Of a stretch of DNA of 64,000 bases, positions 8,801 through 17,153 are shown one piece after another. Position 1 is the first letter of the stretch; each line of letters begins with the position of its first letter. Position numbers and translations under genes: made by a program. Origin of the DNA: Pseudomonas sp. Choline-02u-1 (GTDB lineage Bacteria; Pseudomonadota; Gammaproteobacteria; Pseudomonadales; Pseudomonadaceae); NCBI RefSeq assembly GCF_002836515.1, contig NZ_PJBC01000003.1, positions 248,001-312,000 on the forward strand, in the 5' to 3' direction. A model generated the notes under the pieces. It made no database searches, was not told the DNA's origin, and was given only the letters and a program-made list of their open reading frames with translations.

Positions 8801-10003
8801 TGGCGGTACGTCGGTGACAATGGCTTGCGGATAGGTGCCGGCGCGGCCGGTGGTGATCGCCCGTTCGTCGATATCGGTGGCGAACACTTGCAGGTTGGCC
8901 TTGCTGCTTTGTACCTGCATCTGATCATCGAGCAGGATCGCCAGGCTGTAGGCTTCCTCGCCGGTCGAGCAGCCGGCCGACCAGACGCGCAGTTCTTCTT
9001 TTTCCGACGAGTCGGCAACCGATTGCACCAGTTGCGGCAGCACATCGCGCTCAAGGGCTTCGAAGGCTTCGCGGTCACGGAAGAAGTTGGTCACGCCGAT
9101 CAGCATATCGCCGAGCAGGGCCTTGGCTTCTTCCGGGGTATTTTGCAGGTAGTCGTAGTAGGCGCTGAGGTCAGACTGGCTGGTGACCTGCATGCGCCGC
9201 TCGATGCGGCGCAACACGGTGGCGCGCTTGTAGTGTTTGAAGTCGTGGCCGGTGCTGCTGCGCAGGTACAGCAGGATTTCATGCAGGCGTTGTTCGGCGA
9301 TTGCCGCCTCGTGTTCGTTGGCAGGCTTCAAGGCTTTCAGGCTCGGATCATTGGCGCTGGGCAGTTTGATGTTCTGAGAGTTGCGCCAGAGCTCCATCAG
9401 CTTCTGCGGCATCTCAACCACTGGCACAACCAGATCGACCATGCGCGTCTCGATGGCGGCGCGCGGCATGCCGTCGAACTCGGCGTCTTCCGGCACTTGC
9501 ACCAGCGTCACGCCGCCCTGTTCCTTGATTCGCGACAAGCCCACCGCACCATCGGAACCGGTGCCTGACAACACCACGCAGAACGCCCGTTCACGGTGCA
9601 CATCGGCCAGATCGCGAAAGAACAGGTCGATGGCCGTGTGGCGCGCCTGCGGAGAACCGGCCGTGCTGACCCGCAGATAGCCGTCGTTCATCGACAGCGA
9701 ATGCGCTGGCGAGATCACGTACACGCAATTCTTTTCGATCGGCACCGGCTGCGTCACTTGCAGCACCGGCATGCGCGTCGACTCCTGAATGATCTTGTCG
9801 GCGATGCTCTGATGATCGGGCGACAGGTGCAGAATGATCACAAAGGCCATGCCGGTGTCCTTGGGCATGTGCTCGAAAAACAGCTTGATCGCTTTCAGGC
9901 CGCCCGCCGAGGCGCCGATGCCCACCACCGGAAAATTCAGGTGGCTGGGTGTCACATCCTTGCTCTCGGGCGCAGAGGGCGAGGCAGGGGTTTTCGAGGT
10001 CAT
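5867..10003 (-). CDS. CheB-CheR-PAS hybrid sensor histidine kinase with receiver
   Basis: The fusion is about 1378 residues. In order it has a CheB methylesterase domain (GIGASAGG near residue 29, HLSPDH, LSGTGSDG); a CheR methyltransferase domain with WSAGCSTGEEAYSLA and IDLIVCRNLLIYL; a PAS-like segment; and a coiled coil of repeated EEL/NEE heptads (SNEEMQAINEELRSATEELE). Two PAS domains follow, then HisKA (MSHELKHPLN near 1015), HATPase (NLVNNALKF, DNGVGIA, GLGIGLSL) and a C-terminal receiver (ILLVDDS, ISDLGMP, ALTGYG, GKPV). There is no transmembrane segment, so it should be cytoplasmic. ATG 10003 is preferred: residues before it are low-complexity and AAGG lies 8 bases upstream. The substrate of the Che domains is unknown. 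Confidence 0.9.
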   Translation of the reverse strand: MTSKTPASPSAPESKDVTPSHLNFPVVGIGASAGGLKAIKLFFEHMPKDTGMAFVIILHLSPDHQSIADKIIQESTRMPVLQVTQPVPIEKNCVYVISPAHSLSMNDGYLRVSTAGSPQARHTAIDLFFRDLADVHRERAFCVVLSGTGSDGAVGLSRIKEQGGVTLVQVPEDAEFDGMPRAAIETRMVDLVVPVVEMPQKLMELWRNSQNIKLPSANDPSLKALKPANEHEAAIAEQRLHEILLYLRSSTGHDFKHYKRATVLRRIERRMQVTSQSDLSAYYDYLQNTPEEAKALLGDMLIGVTNFFRDREAFEALERDVLPQLVQSVADSSEKEELRVWSAGCSTGEEAYSLAILLDDQMQVQSSKANLQVFATDIDERAITTGRAGTYPQAIVTDVPPTRLRHYFVKDDVHYRIRKEIREKVLFAKHSLLSDPPFSQIDLIVCRNLLIYLDREVQREILQMFHFALRPGGFLFLGTSESADACHELFAPVDKRNRIFRAKTGTPNSRRTPTMPRGGYMRTSVSRPPSKAIEPVKLSFADIHRRAIERFAPPSIIVDTNADILHMSEAAGRFLRHVGGELSRNLLTLILPELRLEIRTTLFQVQQSNVTVCSREVVLKREERQFRITLIAQPYKDDDFDSECVLVTFDETEIDAHEQALTTVLQTESQVLSNLERELQRTKLHLQDTIEQSEISSEELKASNEEMQAINEELRSATEELETSKEELQSINEELLTVNYELKTKVEETDKINDYLTNLIASTDIATVFVDRSMRIKWFTPRATDIFSMLPVDTGRSLLDITHRLNYPAMAEDAAQVFESLNMIEREVNSTDNRWYIARLLPYRSSEDHIDGTVLTFIDISKRREAEEELRLGEERMRLVAESTRDYAIIILDEMGVITSWNKGAELIFGHPKSEAEGQFYDFIFTGEDRNAGMAENELATARLHGRAQDERWHVRKDGSRFFCSGEVTLLSGDHLQGYVKIARDLTGHKRTQDEQSQELAQTRNTVSLRDEFFAVMSHELKHPLNLIQLNAELLRRLPMIRTAGPATKAVNTICDAVNSQARIIDDLLDVARVRTGKLKLQLTRVDLSTVLRDIHTVVLNEQHATHIDLQLPEESLFIHADPTRVEQIIWNLVNNALKFTPPTGRIELIASKSGQMAQLNVKDNGVGIAAENLEHVFDLFGQAEKQHTNHQREGLGIGLSLVRQLTEAQHGTVRVASPGLGAGCTFTVCLPLATETVETAEQPPAEPESGKLVGLSILLVDDSPQVLETLKMLLEMEDAEVTAFDHPVAALKAAEGTRFDLIISDLGMPVMSGYELMAALRKLPLVKNVPAIALTGYGTQSDMQKSREAGFDQHLGKPVAYDDLIETIEALRRSELL

Positions 10004-10188
10004 GGCATTGGCCTTTTTTTGTGGCGGTACAAGCGTATCGCAGACGTCCGGGGGCGCAGGTAATTGAGCAGAATAAACCTCATTTGCAGATCTGCCTTCA
10101 TTTTTGCAAGACAAACGCCTTGTCTGAGCGTGTGACATCCCTGAAGCGGCAAGCGTGCCGATTATTTTGCCGGTGTGATGATCGGTGG

Positions 10189-11544
10189 TCAGCCGCCGTC
10201 GATTTCGACGTTGCCAAGTCCTGCGCTGACGTCGGTGAGATGCCGACGACCGTAGACTTCGTAGGCAGTCCCGCTTGCCTCTTCACCCGGCTTGCGCACC
10301 GCCAATTGGGCGAATAACCCAGTCTTTTCGCTGTAGCTGCCGAACCAGTCAATCAGCGCACCGATGTAGCATTCCCCGCCGATCATCACCGGCAGATCGG
10401 TGATCTTCTCGATGGCGTAGTGCGTCGGGCCGTAGCTGTAGTAATCGTCGTCTCCGGTACCCGTGGGAGGAATTGGGCAAAGGGGCGCGTTATTGGTTGA
10501 GTCGGGGGCGGCTTTCATCGCTTGAGTGACGGCGTGGTCGAGTGCCGCGTGCAAATCCGCTTCGAGCTTATACGTGCTGGTGCCGTCCTCTTTGTTTTGA
10601 GTCGCAGGCACTTGCAGTGTGTAAGCGTAACGCGCGGTCACGGTTGGTACTTGAAGGTTGACCTTCAGCGGATTGAGCAGATACAGATTATCGACACCGT
10701 AGGCGCTGTTTCGATAGGCGGCATAAATTCTGTCGTGGAGTTTGATCCAACTGATCGCCTGATTGGCGCCACGGTCGTTGGTATGGAACAGCGAACTTTC
10801 CCGCTCGACAGATCTTCTGACAAACCGCGCGCCCGTCCGGCGCCAGGTTTCCACGTAGGTGAACAGGCCGGTGCCGCCTGCGTAGGTCTGAACGATAAGG
10901 TCGCGCTGGCCGTCATTGTCCAGATCCAGCAGTGCGTAGGTCGTCGGTCCTGTTTCGGCGGCGCCTTCGATGTTCGAGGCGTTCAATGCTTGCCACTCAT
11001 CCTCGCTCACGCCTTTGGGGCGCGACGTGGGGAAGTTGGTTTGCTCGCCGTAACTGTCATCGACTGGATCGCCTGCGAACGATGTCTCAGAAGAGTCCAA
11101 AGCCCGTGCGTCCAAGGCACGCTCCAGCGCAAATTCCGGGTGGCTTTTGCTCTCGGTCCGAATGCTTTCCTGCAGATCGTTCATTGCCTGAAGATCAACG
11201 GCATCCGGTTGCCACGCCACGGCTTGCGTCCACTGTGCCTGCAATGCTTGCAGGCGCTGGCGATAGCTGCCATCCAGGCAAGCGACATCATCTGCGCAGG
11301 CATTGCGGGTTTTCAGCCAGGCGCGCTGGGTGCGCTTGAGTTCAGGTTGCGCCGCTGTGGCAGTTGTCATCACCTGGCGGTACAGCCCACCCATCTGCGC
11401 GTCCAGCTCATACAGTGGTTTATTCGCGCAAATCGTGATTTCGGCAGCGCTTGTGGCTTTTGTGCAATCCATCGCTGCCGCTGTCGCTTGCTGGATAAAG
11501 GCCAGCAAACCCGCTGACAGGATGTAGCGTCCCTTGATGTACAC
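10189..11544 (-). CDS. Secreted LprI-like (DUF1311) protein
   Basis: The 451-residue product has an N-terminal signal peptide (MYIKGRYILSAGLLAFIQQATAAA). It is followed by an LprI-type domain with paired Cys (MDCTKATSAAEITICANKPLYELD, then RAWLKTRNACADDVACL). Members of this family include lysozyme-inhibitor-like periplasmic proteins. The C-terminal two thirds is a beta-rich unknown region containing YALLDLDNDGQRDLIVQTY, an integrin/EF-hand-like Asp-rich turn. The start is GTG 11544 with AGGGA about 8 bases upstream. It is transcribed in the same direction as the large kinase but about 185 bases apart. Confidence 0.7.
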   Translation of the reverse strand: MYIKGRYILSAGLLAFIQQATAAAMDCTKATSAAEITICANKPLYELDAQMGGLYRQVMTTATAAQPELKRTQRAWLKTRNACADDVACLDGSYRQRLQALQAQWTQAVAWQPDAVDLQAMNDLQESIRTESKSHPEFALERALDARALDSSETSFAGDPVDDSYGEQTNFPTSRPKGVSEDEWQALNASNIEGAAETGPTTYALLDLDNDGQRDLIVQTYAGGTGLFTYVETWRRTGARFVRRSVERESSLFHTNDRGANQAISWIKLHDRIYAAYRNSAYGVDNLYLLNPLKVNLQVPTVTARYAYTLQVPATQNKEDGTSTYKLEADLHAALDHAVTQAMKAAPDSTNNAPLCPIPPTGTGDDDYYSYGPTHYAIEKITDLPVMIGGECYIGALIDWFGSYSEKTGLFAQLAVRKPGEEASGTAYEVYGRRHLTDVSAGLGNVEIDGG

Positions 11545-11761
11545 GATTCAGTCCCTATGGAAATCCTTGAGCAGGCGCGCAGAGTAATACTCCAGGCAAC
11601 ATTCTTGAAGCACCACCCTCAGGCCCCGGCACTTTTGGCCGATAACCCGAACGGTGAGTTCAGACTCGCGCGAAATCGCTTGATGGCGCATGGCCTCCAG
11701 CTATCATTTGCGCGCCTGAAATCGCCTCGGTTCGTTTTCTTCAATTGCCTGGAAATCTTCG

Positions 11762-13366
11762 ATGTCGTCGTATCACCAAAAAAGCTTTCTGATCGTCGAT
11801 GATTTTTCGGATTTCCGCAGTTCCGTGCGTTCGATGTTGCGTGAGCTTGGCGTCAAGGATGTCGATACCGCCGACACCGGCGAGCAGGCGCTGAAGATGT
11901 GTTCGCAGAAGTCCTACGATTTCATCCTGCAGGATTTCCATCTCGGCGATGGCAAGAAGAACGGCCAACAAGTGCTAGAAGACCTGATGTCGGAAAAACT
12001 CATCAGCCACGAAGCCGTCTTCGTCATGGTCACTGCCGAGACCAGCCAGGCCATGGTGCTCAGTGCACTTGAGCACGAGCCGGATGCGTACCTGACCAAG
12101 CCGTTCAACCGTTCCGGGCTGGCCCAACGCCTTGAGCGTCTGGAGCAACGCAAGACTTTGCTCAAACCGATTCTGCAGGCCCTCGATCGCGGTAAGCCGG
12201 TCGAGGTGCTCAACGCCTGTATTGCCCTGTGCAAACAGGACATCCGCTACTCGCCACTGTGCCTGCGTTACCGCGCCGACGCCCTGCGCGACATGAACCA
12301 GAACGAAGCGCTGGAGCGACTCTACGACGGCATCATTGCCGACCGCCCATTGCCATGGGCCTTCGCTGGATTGGGGAAGTTGCTGTTCAAACGCGGGCAG
12401 GTCTCGCAGGCCAAAGAAGTTTATGAAAAAGCCCTGAAAGTCTTCCCGATGATGCCGGCGCTGTATGACGGCATGGCCGATGTGCTGGTGGCCGAAGGCG
12501 ACAGCAAAGGCGCGCAGCGGGTGCTCGAAGAAGCGATTCGCCTGTCGCCATTGGCGGTACGCCGCCAAGCGCTGCTGGGCAAACTGGCGATGGCCAACGA
12601 AGATTTCGAAACCGCTTCGCGCGCCTACCGTCAGGCCGTGTCGCAAGGGGCCCAGTCGCGCTTCAAAGACCCGGAAAGCAATCTCGGCCTGGCGCATGCG
12701 CTGATCAGCAAGGGCAGCGATCGCGGCCTCGACACGCGCACGCGGCTGGAAATCAACACCACCCTCAGCGCCGTGGCCAAAGAGAACCCGAGCGACCCCG
12801 GCCTGCAAATCCGTGCGCGACTGATGAAAGCCACCAGCCTGTTGCTCAACGACGCCGAAACCGCTGACAAACTCACCGAACAAGCACTGATGCGCCTCGA
12901 TGGCATGGAGCAATTCATGAGTCCTGAGGCCGCGTTGCTGGTGGCCAAACAGTTGCAGATGCTCGGTCAGGCCGAGGCGGGCACTTCGATGCTCAAGAGT
13001 TGCGCGGAGATCTACGGTGATGACCCGGCGGTGATGAAAGACATTGCCAAGCTCACCGACGATCCGACCATTCTCAGCTCGAGCAACGCTGCGGCCGATC
13101 TCAACCGCCAGGGCGTGCGCGTATACAAGACCGGTAACCTGGTCGAGGCCCGCGAGGTATTTCGCAAGGCGCTCAAGCTGCAACCGAAAAACATCAGTAT
13201 TGCGCTGAACCTGGCCCAGTCGCTGCTGCACGGCACCGACACCAGTGTGCCGTCGGCGGAGCTGGAAGAATGTCGGGCCTGCCTGAAAATGGTCGGCCTG
13301 ATGCCCGACACCGACGCGCGGTTTGCGCGTTATCAGAAGCTGAAAAGCAAGGCGTTTGGCGAATGA
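11762..13366 (+). CDS. Response regulator with TPR output domain
   Basis: This 534-residue protein has an N-terminal receiver (FLIVDDFSDFR; phospho-acceptor Asp in FILQDFHLGDG; Thr in VMVTAETS; Lys in YLTKPFN) followed by tetratricopeptide repeats. Helix pairs such as AFAGLGKLLFKRGQVSQAKEVYEKAL, ALYDGMADVLVAEGDSKGAQRVLEEAI and a late GVRVYKTGNLVEAREVFRKAL are visible. The output is protein binding, not DNA binding. It ends in an ATGA overlap with a small histidine kinase gene, so the two are translationally coupled and probably cognate. The receiver-TPR arrangement is known in Pseudomonas; its role is not settled. Confidence 0.85.
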   Translation: MSSYHQKSFLIVDDFSDFRSSVRSMLRELGVKDVDTADTGEQALKMCSQKSYDFILQDFHLGDGKKNGQQVLEDLMSEKLISHEAVFVMVTAETSQAMVLSALEHEPDAYLTKPFNRSGLAQRLERLEQRKTLLKPILQALDRGKPVEVLNACIALCKQDIRYSPLCLRYRADALRDMNQNEALERLYDGIIADRPLPWAFAGLGKLLFKRGQVSQAKEVYEKALKVFPMMPALYDGMADVLVAEGDSKGAQRVLEEAIRLSPLAVRRQALLGKLAMANEDFETASRAYRQAVSQGAQSRFKDPESNLGLAHALISKGSDRGLDTRTRLEINTTLSAVAKENPSDPGLQIRARLMKATSLLLNDAETADKLTEQALMRLDGMEQFMSPEAALLVAKQLQMLGQAEAGTSMLKSCAEIYGDDPAVMKDIAKLTDDPTILSSSNAAADLNRQGVRVYKTGNLVEAREVFRKALKLQPKNISIALNLAQSLLHGTDTSVPSAELEECRACLKMVGLMPDTDARFARYQKLKSKAFGE

Positions 13367-14055
13367 AGCAAGTTGATCCGGCGCTGGATTTTTCCACGGT
13401 GATTGCCTCCACCGTGCATGACATGAAGAATTCCCTGGCCATGCTGATGCAGGCGCACAGCCAATGGCTGGCGCGTTTGCCCAAAGAGCTGCGCGAAGGT
13501 TTAGAGCAGGGCGTGATCGATTTCGAGTTTGCTCACCTCAACGGCATGCTGGTGCAACTGCTGGGGCTGTACAAACTCGGCGTCAATCAGCTGCCGCTGC
13601 AGCCGGCCTATCACGAACTCGACGATTTCATCGAGGCGCAACTGGCCGCGCATCAGGAGGTGTTCGCCAGCCGCGGCATCATCGCCACTTATGAAGTCGA
13701 CCCGTTGAGCCCGCTGGGTTTCTTCGATCGCGAGCTGATCGCTTCGGTGCTTGGCAACTGCATCAACAATGCGATCCGTTACGCCCGCGAGTCGCTGCTG
13801 ATTACCGTCAGCGACGAAGCCGGGCAACTGGTGCTGAGCATCAATGACGACGGCGTCGGTTATCCGCGCGAGATGCTCGAGCGCCAGGCCGATTACGTGC
13901 AGGGCATCAACCACGGCAGCGGCAGCACCGGCCTGGGTCTGTATTTCGCCAATCGCATCGCTGCGCTGCATCAGCGCAACGGCGTGGAAGGGCGCACCGA
14001 AATCAGCAATGGCGGGCCGTTGGGTGGCGGGGTGTTCAGCCTCTACTTGCCCTGA
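13363..14055 (+). CDS. Small soluble sensor histidine kinase
   Basis: The 230-residue kinase has almost only catalytic parts: an H-box in STVHDMKNSLAMLMQ near residue 19, a dimerisation region, then HATPase with N-box GNCINNAIRYA, G1 INDDGVGYP and G2 GSTGLGLYF. There is no transmembrane segment or recognisable sensor domain. The start ATG 13363 overlaps the stop of the receiver-TPR gene (ATGA), strongly implying coupled expression. Its input signal may come through the TPR partner. A convincing partner other than the adjacent regulator is not seen. Confidence 0.85.
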   Translation: MKQVDPALDFSTVIASTVHDMKNSLAMLMQAHSQWLARLPKELREGLEQGVIDFEFAHLNGMLVQLLGLYKLGVNQLPLQPAYHELDDFIEAQLAAHQEVFASRGIIATYEVDPLSPLGFFDRELIASVLGNCINNAIRYARESLLITVSDEAGQLVLSINDDGVGYPREMLERQADYVQGINHGSGSTGLGLYFANRIAALHQRNGVEGRTEISNGGPLGGGVFSLYLP

Positions 14056-14063
14056 GGACTGGT

Positions 14064-14157
14064 GTAGGAGCTGACAAGTGCAACGAGGCTGCGATCTTTT
14101 GATCTTGAAAAATCAAAGTCAAAAGATCGCAGCCTCGTTGCACTCGTCAGCTCCTAC
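14064..14157. repeat. Long BIME-type inverted repeat (GTAGGAGCTG family)
   Basis: TGTAGGAGCTGAC at the left and GTCAGCTCCTAC at the right bracket an almost continuous palindrome containing CGAGGCTGCGATCTTTTGA and its complement. Relatives occur at 29366-29457 and 58471-58554. It sits between the kinase stop and the glutamine-synthetase-family gene. Confidence 0.85.
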
Positions 14158-14280
14158 GCAGCTCCTACGGCTCCTGCACATGATCGGGATTTTTGTGGGC
14201 GCTGCTTGATATTCCGAACAGGCGAAGCCTATTTTGTCCGGGTCGCCGTTCGCGGCTCGCACAACAACAAGGATTGCGTC

Positions 14281-15624
14281 ATGACAACCGATGGCCAGGG
14301 TTCACTCGCGCAGCGATTGACCGGCATTGATGAGATTGAATGTGTCACCCCGGATCTGAACGGTGTGCCACGGGGCAAGGTGATGACCGCTGAGGGTTTC
14401 CTCGAAGGGCGGCGTTTGCAGTTGGCGCGCGGTGTGCTGCTGCAATGCATCATGGGCGGTTATCCGCCGGCGCGTTTTTACGGCAGCGATGACGGCGATC
14501 TGGCGCTGGTCGCCGACCCTGCGCAGATTCATCGTCTGCCCTGGAGCGACGAGCCGCGCGCCATGGCAATTTGCGACGCCGACGAACTGAGCGGGGAGAG
14601 CTCCAGCCTCTCGACCCGTGGCCAGCTCAAGGCGGTTATCGCCCGTTATGCCGCGCACGGGCTGGCGCCGGTAGTGGCGACCGAGCTGGAGTTTTTTGTC
14701 TTCGCACCGAACACCGATCCGACTCAGCCGTTCCGTCCGCCGGTTGGTCTCGACGGCCGTCGCGAGGATGGTCAGTCGGCGTTCAGCGTCAGTTCCAATA
14801 ACGGTCTGCGGCCATTCTTCAGCGAAGTGTATAAATGCATGGCCGCTCTCGGCCTGCCGCGCGACACCTTCATGCACGAAATGGGCGTCAGCCAGTTCGA
14901 GATCAATCTGCTGCACGGCGATCCGCTGCTGCTGGCCGACCAGACGTTCCTGTTCAAGCACCTGCTCAAAGAAGTCGCGCTCAAGCATGGCCTGACCGTG
15001 GTGTGCATGGCCAAACCGTTGGCGCACACGCCGGGCAGTTCGATGCATATTCATCAAAGCATCGTCGAAATCGGCAGCGGCAGGAATGTCTTCACTGACG
15101 CCAATGGTGAGCCGACCGCCATGTTCCGCCACTTCATCGGCGGGCAACAGGCAGGCCTCGCCGATTTCACCGCACTATTCGCACCCAACGTGAACTCCTA
15201 TCAGCGCCTGTGTCATCCGTACGCGTCGCCGAACAATGCCTGTTGGTCCCACGACAATCGCGCCGCCGGCTTGCGTATTCCCGCCAGTTCGCCGGCCGCA
15301 CGTCGGGTCGAAAACCGCTTGCCGGGCGCCGACGCCAATCCTTATCTGGCCATCGCCGCCAGTCTGGCGGCGGGTTTGCACGGCATCGAGCAGGAGTTGG
15401 AGCCGAGCGCAGCGATCCAGGGCGAATTTGCGGTGCCCGATAATCTGGCGTTGCCGTGTACCTTGCACGCCGCGCTTGAACGTCTGAAACGTAGCCAGTT
15501 GGCGAGGGAACTGTTCGGATCGGAGTTCATCGAAGGCTACATCGCTTCGAAGACCATGGAGTTGACCAGCTTCTTTGATGAAATCACTCCCTGGGAGCGC
15601 CGTGTGCTGGCCGCCCAGGCCTGA
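14281..15624 (+). CDS. Glutamine-synthetase-family gamma-glutamyl ligase
   Basis: A 447-residue protein has the short N-terminal beta-grasp domain (IECVTPDLNGVPRGKVM) and a C-terminal GS catalytic domain. Active-site segments include TELEFFVF, EMGVSQFEINL, the KPLAHTPGSSMHIHQS ATP/Glu-binding loop and RRVENRLPGADANPYLA. Family members without a GlnB adenylylation site commonly ligate glutamate to amines such as putrescine (PuuA/PauA type), so a polyamine or amine substrate is likely. The substrate cannot be told from sequence alone. The start is ATG 14281, 10 bases after AAGGA. The MFS gene follows on the same strand. Confidence 0.8.
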   Translation: MTTDGQGSLAQRLTGIDEIECVTPDLNGVPRGKVMTAEGFLEGRRLQLARGVLLQCIMGGYPPARFYGSDDGDLALVADPAQIHRLPWSDEPRAMAICDADELSGESSSLSTRGQLKAVIARYAAHGLAPVVATELEFFVFAPNTDPTQPFRPPVGLDGRREDGQSAFSVSSNNGLRPFFSEVYKCMAALGLPRDTFMHEMGVSQFEINLLHGDPLLLADQTFLFKHLLKEVALKHGLTVVCMAKPLAHTPGSSMHIHQSIVEIGSGRNVFTDANGEPTAMFRHFIGGQQAGLADFTALFAPNVNSYQRLCHPYASPNNACWSHDNRAAGLRIPASSPAARRVENRLPGADANPYLAIAASLAAGLHGIEQELEPSAAIQGEFAVPDNLALPCTLHAALERLKRSQLARELFGSEFIEGYIASKTMELTSFFDEITPWERRVLAAQA

Positions 15625-15693
15625 CGTTTTGCTGCCATCGGGCGGTCGTTCTGACTGCCCGGTATTCACTGCAAGGAGCCGCTCGGAACGCCG

Positions 15694-17079
15694 ATGCGCC
15701 AAATCTGGAAATCCTTTCGAGCGCTGTATTTCGCCTCGCTGATGATGTTGATCGGCTCAGGCCTTCTCTCTACTTATCTGGCTTTGCGTCTGGCTGCCGA
15801 CAATGTCGACGGGCTGTGGGTCGGTGCGCTGATGGCGGCCAACTATTTCGGTCTGGTGCTGGGCGGCAAGATCGGCCATCGCCTGATCGCCCGGGTCGGG
15901 CATATCCGTGCGTACTCGGCGTGTGCCGGGATCGTCGGCGCAGCGGTGCTCGGCCATGGCCTGGTGGATTGGCTGCCGGCGTGGCTGGTGCTGCGGACAA
16001 TCGTCGGTCTGGGCATGATGTGCCAGTACATGGTTATCGAGAGCTGGCTCAACGAGCAGGCCGACGCCAATCAACGCGGGCTGGTGTTCAGCGGCTACAT
16101 GATCGCTTCGTATCTGGGCCTGGTGCTGGGCCAGCTGATTCTGGTCATGCACCCCGGCCTCGGGCTGGAACTGCTGATGCTGGTGGCGCTGTGCTTTGCC
16201 CTGTGTCTTGTGCCGGTGACGTTGACCCGACGGATTCACCCAGCGCCACTGCATCCGGCGCCGATGGAGCCGCGCTTCTTCATCAAACGTGTGCCGCAAT
16301 CGCTGAGCACGGTGCTCGGTGCCGGTCTGATCATCGGTTCGTTTTATGGTCTGGCGCCGCTGTATGCCTCGCAGCAGGGGCTGTCGACCGAGCAGGTCGG
16401 TCTGTTCATGGGTAGCTGCATTTTTGCCGGTCTGCTGGTGCAGTGGCCGTTGGGCTGGTTGTCCGACCGTTATGACCGCGCGCTGCTGATTCGCTGCTTT
16501 GCCGGGTTTCTGGCGGTGGCGGCGTTGCCGTTGGCGATCATGCCGCAGGTGCCGCTGGAGGTGCTGTTTGTTGTCGGCTTTTTCTGTTCGCTGGTGCAGT
16601 TCTGTCTGTATCCGCTGGCGGTGGCGTTCTCTAATGACCACGTCGAAGGTGATCGGCGCGTATCGCTGACCGCCATGTTGCTGGTGACTTATGGTGTTGG
16701 CGCGAGCATCGGGCCGCTGCTCGCGGGTGTGCTGATGAAGTTTCTCGGCAGTCAGAGCCTGTACGCGTTCTTCAGTTTCTTTGCGTTGGTGCTGGTCTGG
16801 CGGATTCGCCCGAAAGCGGTCACCAACCTGCACCAGGTCGACGACGCACCGCTGCATCACGTGGCGATGCCGGACAGCATGTCGAGCTCGCCGCTGGTAG
16901 CGGCGCTTGACCCGCGTGTCGATGAGCAGGTGGTGCAGGAGCAGATGGTGCAGGACCCGGCGCCAACAAATCCTGAGCCGGAACCCGAACCCGTCGCCCA
17001 GCCGGAAGCAGTGGCCGAATCCGATCTGGACAGCGTCGATGACAAACCTGCGCCGGATATCAGCGGCGGCAGGCCCTGA
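15694..17079 (+). CDS. MFS transporter (YcaD-like) with acidic C-terminal tail
   Basis: The 461-residue protein has about twelve hydrophobic segments up to residue 375, typical of the major facilitator superfamily. A cytoplasmic-loop motif GWLSDRYDRALLIR follows the sixth or seventh helix. The N terminus (RALYFASLMMLIGSGLLSTYLALRL) and the VIESWLNEQA motif resemble the YcaD/sugar-transporter-like subfamily. The last 80 or so residues are Pro/Glu/Asp/Val-rich (NPEPEPEPVAQPEAV) and look disordered. The substrate is unknown; it may move the product or substrate of the preceding ligase. The ribosome-binding site is poorly placed, so the start is less sure. Confidence 0.8.
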   Translation: MRQIWKSFRALYFASLMMLIGSGLLSTYLALRLAADNVDGLWVGALMAANYFGLVLGGKIGHRLIARVGHIRAYSACAGIVGAAVLGHGLVDWLPAWLVLRTIVGLGMMCQYMVIESWLNEQADANQRGLVFSGYMIASYLGLVLGQLILVMHPGLGLELLMLVALCFALCLVPVTLTRRIHPAPLHPAPMEPRFFIKRVPQSLSTVLGAGLIIGSFYGLAPLYASQQGLSTEQVGLFMGSCIFAGLLVQWPLGWLSDRYDRALLIRCFAGFLAVAALPLAIMPQVPLEVLFVVGFFCSLVQFCLYPLAVAFSNDHVEGDRRVSLTAMLLVTYGVGASIGPLLAGVLMKFLGSQSLYAFFSFFALVLVWRIRPKAVTNLHQVDDAPLHHVAMPDSMSSSPLVAALDPRVDEQVVQEQMVQDPAPTNPEPEPEPVAQPEAVAESDLDSVDDKPAPDISGGRP

Positions 17080-17103
17080 AGTTCACGTAAAAGATTGGCG
17101 CAT

Positions 17104-17139
17104 AAAAAAGGGCAGTCCTGTGAAGGGCTGCCCTTTTTA
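17104..17139. terminator. Bidirectional intrinsic terminator
   Basis: AAAAAAGGGCAG pairs with CTGCCCTTTTT, with an extended inner stem (TCC/GGG). It separates the MFS gene from the convergent ycgR and can serve both. Confidence 0.85.
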
Positions 17140-17153
17140 TTGGTCGCTGCGAA

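Noticed and set aside
8273..9568. Plus-strand frame opposite the CheB-CheR fusion, with others at 6371-7486 and 60489-61871
   Set aside because: Composition-driven antisense frames within clearly coding genes.
11557..11802. Short plus-strand frame before the receiver-TPR gene
   Set aside because: It overlaps the real start at 11762 and has no domain; the segment is better read as a promoter region.
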